DNA of 64,000 nt. It comes from a virus. The stretch lies in IMG/VR virus record IMGVR_UViG_3300032322_001460, positions 1 to 64,000 of that record; one strand, given 5' to 3'. This document shows, piece after piece, positions 7,069-13,975 of this stretch (its first letter is position 1; the number at the start of each line of letters is the position of its first letter). Made by a program: the position numbers and the translations under genes. The notes beneath the pieces were generated by a model that did no database searches, had not been told where the DNA came from, and saw only the letters and a program-made list of their open reading frames with translations.

Positions 7069-7508
7069 TGCAAAAATTTATCAAAAAATTAATGGGATTG
7101 GATAAGCTAGAGGCATCAATACAAAAAGCCGAACAGGATCTAGCAGAGGCTAATCGACGTTTGGAAGAAGCAGAAAAATCGCAAAAATTAGCTCAAGAAC
7201 AAGAAGAACTAGCTAAACTAAATCCAAAAGATCGAGCTACTCGCAAGAAAGAACCGTGGGTTGGCGTATTGAACACTCACGTTAATCAAGATAATATTCG
7301 AAATGGATTCTTTGAACTTGACTGGAATGAGTATTTTGTGTTAAAATTAAAGCAAGACGGATATGGTGCAGACGGCGATAAGGAAGAAGAAATTGTTGAT
7401 CGTTGGTTCCGAGAACTTTGCGCAAACGTAGTTGTTGATGGAGACTACGGTGGTCCTGTGGAAACAGGTGTTATAGACATAAAAAGTGTGAAACGAAACA
7501 ACAAATGA
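7068..7508 (+). CDS. coiled-coil phage protein, unknown function
   Basis: A 146-residue protein whose ATG overlaps the queE stop (TAATG). Residues about 12-60 are a charged coiled coil (KLEASIQKAEQDLAEANRR, EEAEKSQKLAQEQEE). The C-terminal part, KKEPWVGVLNTHVNQDNIRN followed by FFELDWNEYFVLKLKQDGY, ends in a VVDGDYGGPVETGVIDIKSVKR tail. This C-terminal domain looks conserved among marine T4-like phages, but its role is unknown. The gene ends in an ATGA overlap with the nuclease gene. Confidence 0.7.
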   Translation: MQKFIKKLMGLDKLEASIQKAEQDLAEANRRLEEAEKSQKLAQEQEELAKLNPKDRATRKKEPWVGVLNTHVNQDNIRNGFFELDWNEYFVLKLKQDGYGADGDKEEEIVDRWFRELCANVVVDGDYGGPVETGVIDIKSVKRNNK

Positions 7509-8515
7509 CTTATATTTTAGTAGATACTGCTAACACTTTTTTCCGTGCAAGGCACGTTATCAATGGTGATGCCGATATTAAGCTCGGTATGGCGTTTCAT
7601 ATAACCTTAAATTCAATAAGAAAAGCGTGGCAACAGTTTAATGGTGGTCACGTTATCTTCTGTTTAGAAGGTCGCTCGTGGCGTAAGGACTATTATGCTC
7701 CTTACAAGCGCAATCGATCAGATGCCCGTGCTGCTCTAAATGAACGCGAGCAAGAAGAAGATCGCGTGTTCTGGGAAGCGTTTGATACATTCAAAGAGTT
7801 TATCACAGACAAAACTAACTGTACTGTGCTACAAAATCCGCAGTTAGAAGCAGACGATCTTATTGCTGGCTGGATACAAAGCCATCCTAGTGACAATCAT
7901 GTTATTATCAGTACTGATACAGATTTCGTTCAACTTATCTCTCCAAATGTCAAACAATATAACGGTGTAATGGAACACGTTATTACCCACGAAGGAATCT
8001 TTGATGACAAAGGTAAACCGGTCATTGATAAAAAGACAAAAGAAGCGAAGCCGGCACCTGATCCAGAATGGCTGTTGTTCGAAAAATGTATGCGTGGTGA
8101 TACCAGTGATAATGTCTTCTCGGCATATCCGGGTGTGCGTACTAAAGGCACAAGCAAAAAAGTGGGCCTTACTGAGGCGTTCGAAGATCGTAAAAGCAAA
8201 GGATATGCGTGGAACAATCTCATGCTACAGAGATGGACTGATCACGAAGGTAAAGAGCACCGAGTCCTCGAAGACTACGAACGAAATCGTCGTTTGATAG
8301 ATCTCAGTCATCAGCCAGACAACATCAAAGAAATAATTGCTAATACTATCGCCGAAGCTACTGGCGCAAACAAAAATATTAATCAGGTAGGTGTTAAACT
8401 TATGAAGTTTTGCGGACTGTACGATCTTAAAAAGATTTCTGAGCAGGCGCAAAGCTATGCGGAGCCATTGAATGCTAGATACAATATTAAAGAAGACCAC
8501 AGCTTGCCCGTTTGA
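7505..8515 (+). CDS. rnh: T4 RNase H-like 5'-3' nuclease (FEN family)
   Basis: A 336-residue 5' nuclease of the PIN/FEN superfamily, in the position and size range of T4 RNase H (305 residues), which removes RNA primers from lagging-strand fragments. Metal-binding acids are visible: D7 in LVDTANT, E55, E115-A-D117-D118 in QLEADDLIAG, D138-T-D140 in ISTDTDFVQL, and D199/D202 in MRGDTSDNV. The arch-region basic motif is WRKDYYAPYKRNRSDAR. A helix-hairpin-helix region follows (AYPGVRTKGTSKKVGL). No polymerase domain is attached. It belongs to the replication gene set. Confidence 0.88.
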   Translation: MTYILVDTANTFFRARHVINGDADIKLGMAFHITLNSIRKAWQQFNGGHVIFCLEGRSWRKDYYAPYKRNRSDARAALNEREQEEDRVFWEAFDTFKEFITDKTNCTVLQNPQLEADDLIAGWIQSHPSDNHVIISTDTDFVQLISPNVKQYNGVMEHVITHEGIFDDKGKPVIDKKTKEAKPAPDPEWLLFEKCMRGDTSDNVFSAYPGVRTKGTSKKVGLTEAFEDRKSKGYAWNNLMLQRWTDHEGKEHRVLEDYERNRRLIDLSHQPDNIKEIIANTIAEATGANKNINQVGVKLMKFCGLYDLKKISEQAQSYAEPLNARYNIKEDHSLPV

Positions 8516-8558
8516 TTTGAGCTGTGAATCTCGAACAGACACTTGTTGGGAGGAACCA

Positions 8559-9035
8559 ATGACAGACTTACACGCAAAGCCGATTATAGATAATAAGTTT
8601 TGGATAGTAGAAAAAAATGGAGAGAAGGTTGCTACTCTAAGAAAAGACGAAGATAACAGATTCGTTATGAGTAATCAATTAGGTATTAAAATCTACGACA
8701 ACAAAAAAAGTTTAACTGATCAATTCGGCAAAGATTTTTTTGTTGCTAAAATTCTACAAGAATCTCGATGTGCCCAACCTAACGAAATTCATGGTTATAG
8801 CTGTAGCACTTCTCCTCATAATGCCATGTTCGATATAAAAAGAAAACTTCCGTTGTTTACTAAAAGTGAAGATTCGAAAAGTTTATATTGTGCAGGCTAT
8901 TATGTTATTAAATTTGATAAAGGGTGGGTCAAAAGTTTTTGCCCTAAATTAATTACCTTACAAAGATACGAGTATCAAGGACCTTTTAAAACAGAAATTG
9001 AAATGAAACAGGTATTGTCAAATGTCTCTAAATAA
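8559..9035 (+). CDS. conserved marine T4-like phage protein, unknown function
   Basis: A 158-residue protein starting MTDLHAKPIIDNKFWIVEKNGEK. The start at 8559 is set by a strong GGGAGG at 8548-8553; a longer frame from 8472 would run far into the nuclease gene and has no ribosome site. The N-terminal KPIIDNKFWIVEKNGEKVATL is a two-strand motif I associate with a family common in marine T4-like phages. A central CAQPNEIHGYSCSTSPHNAMFDI segment carries two cysteines and two histidines that could form a metal site. It overlaps the next gene by 14 bases. Confidence 0.7.
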   Translation: MTDLHAKPIIDNKFWIVEKNGEKVATLRKDEDNRFVMSNQLGIKIYDNKKSLTDQFGKDFFVAKILQESRCAQPNEIHGYSCSTSPHNAMFDIKRKLPLFTKSEDSKSLYCAGYYVIKFDKGWVKSFCPKLITLQRYEYQGPFKTEIEMKQVLSNVSK

Positions 9036-9270
9036 TATTCCAAATAATCTAGCTTCTGTTGAAAAACTACTGCAACGAGTTAATTCAGCAGAAAAATCCA
9101 ACCAAAAAGAAATCAGGATGACTATACAAGAAGCTAGAGAACTAAGTAATGAACTTGCTCTAATAACTTCTAAATTGGGCAAAACTGTTCAAGAAATACA
9201 TCAAATGTTATCTGAAGTACGAGATTCTACTACCAAAATCGATGTTAAATTTGATGGCGGTGCTTTCTAA
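9022..9270 (+). CDS. small helical protein, unknown function
   Basis: Codes for 82 residues, MSLNNIPNNLASVEKLLQRVNS to DVKFDGGAF. It is almost entirely helical, with heptad-like leucine/isoleucine spacing (MTIQEARELSNELALITSKLG, VQEIHQMLSEV), so it probably forms a coiled-coil oligomer. Its start lies in the previous gene. It ends 4 bases before the late promoter box at 9275. Confidence 0.6.
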   Translation: MSLNNIPNNLASVEKLLQRVNSAEKSNQKEIRMTIQEARELSNELALITSKLGKTVQEIHQMLSEVRDSTTKIDVKFDGGAF

Positions 9271-9274
9271 AAGA

Positions 9275-9282
9275 TATAAATA
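9275..9282 (+). promoter_or_regulatory. T4-type late promoter
   Basis: An exact TATAAATA, the T4 late promoter -10 element recognised by gp55. The predicted transcript start is about 9288-9290, roughly 28 bases before the ATG at 9317. The left arm of an inverted repeat (9283-9290) begins immediately after the box. Confidence 0.8.
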
Positions 9283-9312
9283 TATACGTGCTTAATTATT
9301 AGGACACGTATA
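9283..9312 (+). promoter_or_regulatory. inverted repeat over the leader of a late gene (possible RBS-masking hairpin)
   Basis: TATACGTG at 9283-9290 is an exact inverted repeat of CACGTATA at 9305-9312, with a 14-base loop that holds the AGGA ribosome site (9301-9304) for the ATG at 9317. RNA reading through from upstream would contain both arms. RNA started at the late promoter would lack most of the left arm. Confidence 0.65.
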
Positions 9313-9316
9313 GAAA

Positions 9317-9601
9317 ATGAGTAGACCAAAACCTCGAGTAATACTCGAGTATGCAAACAAAGAAAATTTTAAAGTAGAACAAATCTTAGATAGTGAAGCT
9401 ATCTGGGCGGTATTCTACAAAGGTAAGCCTTTTAATCTAAAAAGCGGCAGTCTTGTTTCAAGTTATCCCGGCCCTAAATACAAAAAAGTAAGTTTTTCAA
9501 ATCCTGGTCATGCACATAATTTAGCAAAAAAATTGAATAGAATTTTTAAGACCTCAGATTTTTCAGTTTATAAACTTACCGACGGCGAAGAACTAAAATA
9601 A
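9317..9601 (+). CDS. conserved small late protein, unknown function
   Basis: Codes for 94 residues beginning MSRPKPRVILEYANKENFKVEQIL. The pattern SEAIWAVFYKGKPFNLK, YPGPKYKKVSFSNPGHAHNLAKKLN is one I know from T4-like cyanophages, without an assigned role. A consensus late promoter 42 bases upstream and a hairpin over its leader point to expression late in infection. Basic overall; nucleic-acid binding is possible but not shown. Confidence 0.75.
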   Translation: MSRPKPRVILEYANKENFKVEQILDSEAIWAVFYKGKPFNLKSGSLVSSYPGPKYKKVSFSNPGHAHNLAKKLNRIFKTSDFSVYKLTDGEELK

Positions 9602-9602
9602 A

Positions 9603-10004
9603 ATGGACAGAAAGGATACCTATACACAGGTATTTTTAAAGACCGGTGGCGAGTCGTACGACGAAGCAGCTATAAAAAAATTTAGATCGATCTGGTGGCA
9701 AAATAATCGAGAAAAAAATAGCGGCGGCCTAAGGATAACTGAAAGTTGTCTAAACTTCATAGAAAATCAAGCAAAAATAAAAACCTATAAAATAGATTTT
9801 CCCAAAGACTTAACTATCGGACCACAAGTTTTAATTTGGTTAGATCAATTTATAGAATCTCCTTTTTATCTAGAAAAAAAATTTATCAAAGTTTTAACAG
9901 AAAAAGCAGCATTTGAACTCTATTTGTTTTCAGGTGATGTGAGGAAAATGGGTAGTTCAAAAGCTCTTGCCAAGAGATTAAACCAAGAATTAGCTTCACA
10001 ATAA
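9603..10004 (+). CDS. conserved phage protein, unknown function
   Basis: A 133-residue protein, MDRKDTYTQVFLKTGGESYDEA to LAKRLNQELASQ, starting 1 base after the preceding stop. It is lysine-rich and predicted mixed alpha/beta. The C-terminal segment SGDVRKMGSSKALAKRLNQ resembles the GHAHNLAKKLN segment at the end of the preceding protein, so the two may share a short fold element. No enzyme motif is seen. It is probably cotranscribed from the late promoter at 9275. Confidence 0.65.
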   Translation: MDRKDTYTQVFLKTGGESYDEAAIKKFRSIWWQNNREKNSGGLRITESCLNFIENQAKIKTYKIDFPKDLTIGPQVLIWLDQFIESPFYLEKKFIKVLTEKAAFELYLFSGDVRKMGSSKALAKRLNQELASQ

Positions 10005-10012
10005 TCATACGC

Positions 10013-10020
10013 TATAAATA
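10013..10020 (+). promoter_or_regulatory. T4-type late promoter
   Basis: Exact TATAAATA. The predicted start of transcription, about 10026-10028, coincides with the ATG of the gene at 10028. Either that gene is leaderless from this promoter or the promoter mainly serves the genes from 10300 onward. Confidence 0.75.
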
Positions 10021-10027
10021 TTTCACG

Positions 10028-10303
10028 ATGTTAGATCTAAATCCATTAGATGTTCTGAATAATAGATTTTTAAAATTTATGCCTCCTCATTTTGCTAAAA
10101 TGAGATTGTCCAAAGTTGATTTTCAAATTAACGAAATCAAAGATTGGATAGACGTAAAGTGTAAAAATAGATATTCAATTTCACGTTTACCACAGATCGA
10201 CGATAACGGAAAATTAAATATCAACATCTTTGTTGGATTCGAAGATCACAAAGAATTAACATTTTTTATGCTCGGATGCCCGTTTATAAGGAGAAACCAA
10301 TGA
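10028..10303 (+). CDS. small protein, unknown function
   Basis: Codes for 91 residues (MLDLNPLDVLNNRFLKFMPPHFAKMRLSK to CPFIRRNQ). The first ATG lies at the expected start point of the late promoter at 10013 and has no ribosome site; ATGs at 10079 and 10100 are alternatives and also lack a strong site. Its C-terminal part shows alternating strands (YSISRLPQIDD, LNINIFVGFED, LTFFMLGCPF). It ends in an ATGA overlap with the next gene. No family recognised. Confidence 0.55.
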   Translation: MLDLNPLDVLNNRFLKFMPPHFAKMRLSKVDFQINEIKDWIDVKCKNRYSISRLPQIDDNGKLNINIFVGFEDHKELTFFMLGCPFIRRNQ

Positions 10304-10524
10304 CCGAAGAAATTAAAGAACAACAACCAGCCCCCGAAACTGCCCAACAGGCAGCTAACGGACAGCAGGTAACAGATCTAAACCTAAATGATCTTGCTGC
10401 ATTGAAAAGTATTATCGATGTTGCTTCATCGAGAGGTGCCTTTAAGGCAGCTGAAATGGAGCCTGTCGGTAAAATTTATAACAAATTATCAGCATTTTTA
10501 GATTCAGTTGCTAAAAAGGATTAA
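10300..10524 (+). CDS. conserved small marine T4-like protein
   Basis: Codes for 74 residues. The ATG at 10300 follows AAGGAGAAACCA and overlaps the previous stop. An N-terminal disordered Glu/Gln/Pro/Ala region (TEEIKEQQPAPETAQQAAN) is followed by a helical domain, LNDLAALKSIIDVASSRGA and FKAAEMEPVGKIYNKLSAF, which I know as a strongly conserved motif in T4-like cyanophages. Its place near a late promoter suggests a virion or assembly role, but the function is unknown. Confidence 0.75.
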   Translation: MTEEIKEQQPAPETAQQAANGQQVTDLNLNDLAALKSIIDVASSRGAFKAAEMEPVGKIYNKLSAFLDSVAKKD

Positions 10525-10527
10525 AAA

Positions 10528-11166
10528 ATGAAAGCCACAAAACACGTTGGTAAAATCAAAAATACAGGCAATAAATGTCTAGTTGTTTTTAGAACTTTAC
10601 CCGGAGAATCAAATATGGCACTGGTTGTAGAAACAGCTACTCTACCAGATTCTTATCATAATGCAATAATCGACTTAGTCGACGGAGATCAAGCTCAAGA
10701 TGCATTTGAATTCGGAGAAATGCTTTTTGTAAGACCTTTTCCAGATGGACGCCCTATGCTAAGAGCATTACAGGCTGATGGTCGCATTAAAAAAGTTGCA
10801 ACAGACAATGTTGTTATGACACCTACGCCTAACAGTGAGATCAGTCTAGCTCAGTTAAATGTTTTAATAGCTGAACAAAAAAATTGTAGTATAGACGACT
10901 TATGCACATTTGTTAAAGGTGGTCCAAATGATCCGGGGTTAGTTAATTCTAAAAAAGTTAACAATGAAACCCCAGTTAAAGAGTCTGTACAAAAAGCTCA
11001 AGCAGCTGACGATAAGGTTTTAACAGATGCCGATATCGCTAAATCTTATCGTAGCCAAGCAGATGCTATGTATAAAGAAGCAGCTCGTCTTAGGAAACAG
11101 GCAGACGAATTAGATCCTCCTAAAAAGAAAGCAACTAAGACTGTAGATGCCGAAGAGACTGTTTAA
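10528..11166 (+). CDS. conserved marine T4-like protein, unknown function
   Basis: A 212-residue protein. Residues 1-100 form a probable beta-rich domain (MKATKHVGKIKNTGNKCLVV, ESNMALVVETATLPDSYHNA, MLRALQADGRIKKVATDNVV). A lysine/alanine-rich linker and a C-terminal coiled coil (YRSQADAMYKEAARLRKQADELD) follow. The type is known to me from cyanophages beside the 74-residue protein encoded upstream, which suggests the two act together. The function is not established. The next gene overlaps it by 20 bases. Confidence 0.75.
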   Translation: MKATKHVGKIKNTGNKCLVVFRTLPGESNMALVVETATLPDSYHNAIIDLVDGDQAQDAFEFGEMLFVRPFPDGRPMLRALQADGRIKKVATDNVVMTPTPNSEISLAQLNVLIAEQKNCSIDDLCTFVKGGPNDPGLVNSKKVNNETPVKESVQKAQAADDKVLTDADIAKSYRSQADAMYKEAARLRKQADELDPPKKKATKTVDAEETV

Positions 11167-11452
11167 ACCACCCAGTCATCTTGTAAAAGAATGGCCGGAG
11201 GTATTCGAAGATTTATATATGAATACGATGCCTGTGGCCTATCTTGAAGTTATAAGATTAGAATTTAAGAACGGAAGAATATGGGAAATAGACATCAAAG
11301 AACAGTTGTCTGAATCACATAGTCAACTAGTCGCAGATAAACTAGTAGACACCTTCCAAGAATACCAAGAAGAAATTTCTAAAATAGATTTTAAAATTGA
11401 TATCGAAAAACTAAAAAAAGATGTCGAAAAAGAAACTAAGAAGTTTTTCTAG
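11147..11452 (+). CDS. conserved marine T4-like protein, unknown function
   Basis: A 101-residue protein, MPKRLFKPPSHLVKEWPEVFE to EKETKKFF. The segments EWPEVFEDLYMNTMPVAYLE and FKIDIEKLKKDVEK are of a kind found in marine T4-like phages. It is the last plus-strand gene of this block and its end overlaps the end of the minus-strand dehydrogenase by 17 bases. Transcription is probably stopped 50 bases further on by the hairpin at 11502-11527. Confidence 0.75.
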   Translation: MPKRLFKPPSHLVKEWPEVFEDLYMNTMPVAYLEVIRLEFKNGRIWEIDIKEQLSESHSQLVADKLVDTFQEYQEEISKIDFKIDIEKLKKDVEKETKKFF

Positions 11453-12647
11453 TGTTACCGTAATGGATAACTCTTAAATCAGAATGGGTGAATGAACGCC
11501 AGGGATCGACTACAATCGATCCCTTTTCTATTTTACAATATAAATTCTGATCTTCTTTATTATATGTTACTTTCTTATTATGTGCTAAAAGAACCACACC
11601 TAAAACACTTTCTCGATTGTCTCCTGTTAACGGATCGATATATTTAGGATCAAAACCGAGTAGTTGACAATAGTGTCCAATTAATAAACTATAACTTCCG
11701 TCACAATAAGGAACATCGGGTTTATAAGATTTTCCGTGAATAAAAATTTCTAAAGAATTTTCTTTGGCTAAATCAACTAAGAACGTTGCTAAATTTTTAG
11801 CCTGAATTTCTCTAGCAGACATAATCGATTCAAAAAGATCATAACCGAGATCTAGATTTTCAGCTAAAAATCTTAAAGCTATGTTATCCCTCGGATGACA
11901 AGCTCCGGCATCTCCCATTCCTGCTTTCATGTATTGAGGACCCATAATACGCATGGTGCTTTTGGCCAGAGCATCTGTTACTATATCTACATTTATATTG
12001 CCTTGTTTAACAGCAACATCCTGTATCATATTAACTAGACCTATTTTAGCCGAAATAAATGTATTATAGAACACCTTAATACATTCGCATTCATCCCAAG
12101 TACCAATTACATATCTAGGATCGTTTTCCATTATTGTTTTATAAAACTCTACAAGTTGTTTCGCATCACCTGTTTCTGTTCCATCTTCTGTACCGATCAT
12201 AACCATTTCTGGATTTACCATATCCCAAGAAACTGATCCCATTGCGATCAAATAAGGATTGTAAACAAATCTTGTATTGGTAACTAAATCTATAAATTCT
12301 CTTCGAGTCGTACCGGGAAGGACTGTGGAAATAAGAACTAATAACTGTTCGTTATTCATATATTTGTTAGCTTCGACGATACATTGTTTAACAATACCAT
12401 AACTAAAATCTTTAGGCTCTAAATGAGATGTAGGAGATCTACCGTCGTACAAAGGATCGTGAGGGGTTGGGACAGCAATGAAAACGATATCCTTATCCTT
12501 AACACATTCTTTTATAGATTTGACAATAGATATATAAGAACTAGATCGTTCTTCAACATCATATCCAACTACACTATGACCTTTTTGCGACACTACTTCT
12601 GCGCAAGGCATTCCTAATTTTCCTACACCGATAAATCCTATTTTCAT
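11436..12647 (-). CDS. UDP-glucose/GDP-mannose-type nucleotide-sugar dehydrogenase
   Basis: A 403-residue protein with the NAD-binding motif MKIGFIGVGKLGMP at its N-terminus, the proline-rich VPTPHDPLYDGRSPTSHLEP loop, STVLPGTTR, and the active-site cysteine region GMGDAGACHPRDNIALR, which replaces the usual GGSCFPKD form. Such enzymes oxidise a nucleotide sugar to its uronic acid. The ATG at 12647 is chosen over an in-frame TTG at 12659. It closes a minus-strand cluster full of glycosyltransferases, so it probably supplies a sugar donor. The family is clear; the substrate is not. Confidence 0.85.
   Translation of the reverse strand: MKIGFIGVGKLGMPCAEVVSQKGHSVVGYDVEERSSSYISIVKSIKECVKDKDIVFIAVPTPHDPLYDGRSPTSHLEPKDFSYGIVKQCIVEANKYMNNEQLLVLISTVLPGTTRREFIDLVTNTRFVYNPYLIAMGSVSWDMVNPEMVMIGTEDGTETGDAKQLVEFYKTIMENDPRYVIGTWDECECIKVFYNTFISAKIGLVNMIQDVAVKQGNINVDIVTDALAKSTMRIMGPQYMKAGMGDAGACHPRDNIALRFLAENLDLGYDLFESIMSAREIQAKNLATFLVDLAKENSLEIFIHGKSYKPDVPYCDGSYSLLIGHYCQLLGFDPKYIDPLTGDNRESVLGVVLLAHNKKVTYNKEDQNLYCKIEKGSIVVDPWRSFTHSDLRVIHYGNTRKTS
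11502..11527 (+). terminator. intrinsic terminator of the plus-strand block
   Basis: GGGATCGA (11502-11509), loop CTACAA, TCGATCCC (11516-11523), then TTTT: a perfect 8-bp stem with a U-tract on the plus strand only. It lies inside the coding sequence of the convergent dehydrogenase gene. Confidence 0.8.
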
Positions 12648-12655
12648 TTTTGATC

Positions 12656-13117
12656 TCAAAGCATAATTTGTCTAACTGTTGTTTGATTGTCCGAAGGTGG
12701 TATGCCGCCCTGCAACCTATATAAAGGCCTAGTTAAAAACGGACAAACATAAACATCTAAATCTTCACATTCTTTTTTTAAAAAATAACTGCTTGTTGGC
12801 CTTCCGTTGTGTGTGCAAACAGGATAATGAAACCCCAGATATACTACATTAGAAATATTGTTATTTTTAAGATAAATCATTAATTCGTTTAGATCTGTAG
12901 TCGAATAATCAAATTTAACAGATATGCCTGGGTGAATCTCAGGAAAAAAATTTGAGGATACAAGTTTTGATCCCGCGGTCTTCAAATCTAACAATTTTTC
13001 AGAAAGCATTTCGATAAATTTTTCATTTACAGCTCTTTCTTTTTCGTAATCATCTAAATAGTTAGAGCTACCCAAATCCATTGCAATAATGGCTGTTTGT
13101 TTTAAGTTTATCGACAT
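12656..13117 (-). CDS. possible isochorismatase-fold (cysteine hydrolase-like) protein
   Basis: A 153-residue protein, starting MSINLKQTAIIAMDLGSSNYL at the ATG at 13117. An early strand with aspartate (IIAMDLG), a central IHPGISVKFDY, and a late ISNVVYLGFHYPVCTHNGRPTSSY segment with a cysteine follow the order of the isochorismatase/cysteine hydrolase fold (early Asp, late Cys after a VxLxG strand). The catalytic lysine is not clearly identifiable, so activity is doubtful. It overlaps or abuts the dehydrogenase start. Only 12 bases separate it from the divergent gene at 13130. Confidence 0.45.
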   Translation of the reverse strand: MSINLKQTAIIAMDLGSSNYLDDYEKERAVNEKFIEMLSEKLLDLKTAGSKLVSSNFFPEIHPGISVKFDYSTTDLNELMIYLKNNNISNVVYLGFHYPVCTHNGRPTSSYFLKKECEDLDVYVCPFLTRPLYRLQGGIPPSDNQTTVRQIML

Positions 13118-13129
13118 AATACTAATTAT

Positions 13130-13975
13130 ATGAAAATACAAATTGAAACAAAGAATCTGAAACTTGATATTAATCTTTTTGATAACAAGTTTAATGATGA
13201 AATGATTAAAAAATTTGATAACGCTAGAGACTTTACGCTTTCTAGAATCACAAAACCAAAGCCTTTTTTATCTCTTGATAATACATCAAAAGTCTGGAAC
13301 AATCTTAGAAACTCGTATTATAATTTTATATCAACAATCCAAACAGAAAAAATCTTAGACATACCTATAGAATTTGATAAAACTAATTACTGGTTAAACG
13401 TTTTGCATAGAGTATTTACAACTGCATTTCAGCACAAAACATACATGGGCGATCCGATCATTTTGACCAACGACGGAATGCGTTATATTAATGATATTAA
13501 TGATTTTTGTCATATTTTAGAAACTATGATCACAAACCAAACTATAAAAAGTTGGGCAAAGAAACCGATAACTTATTTTGAATTTAGTTGTTCAAATTTA
13601 AATAAAACTACTATCATAAATTGTGAACCATATCTTAATATAGTATCACAGGACGCCGATGCCTATGTATTAAAACACATTACAGGAAAAGATTTTTTAA
13701 CTGCTTATTTTGACGATGATACTTCGAATAGTTGGGATGTAAATAACGGCCATGTTACATATGTGGGATTTACTTTAGATCCGTTAGGAGATTTTAAACG
13801 TGCCTGGAATGATCCAGATTTTATAAATTGGATAAATCAATACGGTTACACGGGTAAGATAGGTTTTATACCTATAGGAAATTTGAGCGATGCAGATAAG
13901 GAAAAACTCATAAAATTTTCAAAAGATACTAAAAATCTTTATAAAACTCCGTTTACAGCAAAGATAGAAAATTAA
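13130..13975 (+). CDS. orphan plus-strand gene, unknown function
   Basis: A 281-residue protein (MKIQIETKNLKLDINLFDNKF to PFTAKIEN) coded against the direction of the surrounding cluster. It is Asn/Asp/Lys-rich and has no membrane segment. The distinctive segments are NTSKVWNNLRNSYYNFIST, WLNVLHRVFTTAFQHKTYMG, and near the C-terminus HVTYVGFTLDPLGDFKRAW followed by IGFIPIGNL. I recognise no family. No promoter or ribosome site was found in the 12-base gap. Its 3' end overlaps the end of the convergent gene by 23 bases and is followed by an AT-rich hairpin and T-run. Confidence 0.75.
   Translation: MKIQIETKNLKLDINLFDNKFNDEMIKKFDNARDFTLSRITKPKPFLSLDNTSKVWNNLRNSYYNFISTIQTEKILDIPIEFDKTNYWLNVLHRVFTTAFQHKTYMGDPIILTNDGMRYINDINDFCHILETMITNQTIKSWAKKPITYFEFSCSNLNKTTIINCEPYLNIVSQDADAYVLKHITGKDFLTAYFDDDTSNSWDVNNGHVTYVGFTLDPLGDFKRAWNDPDFINWINQYGYTGKIGFIPIGNLSDADKEKLIKFSKDTKNLYKTPFTAKIEN

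Noticed and set aside
8472-8558. Longer start for the 158-residue protein
   Set aside because: It would overlap the nuclease gene by 44 bases without a ribosome site, whereas the ATG at 8559 follows GGGAGG.
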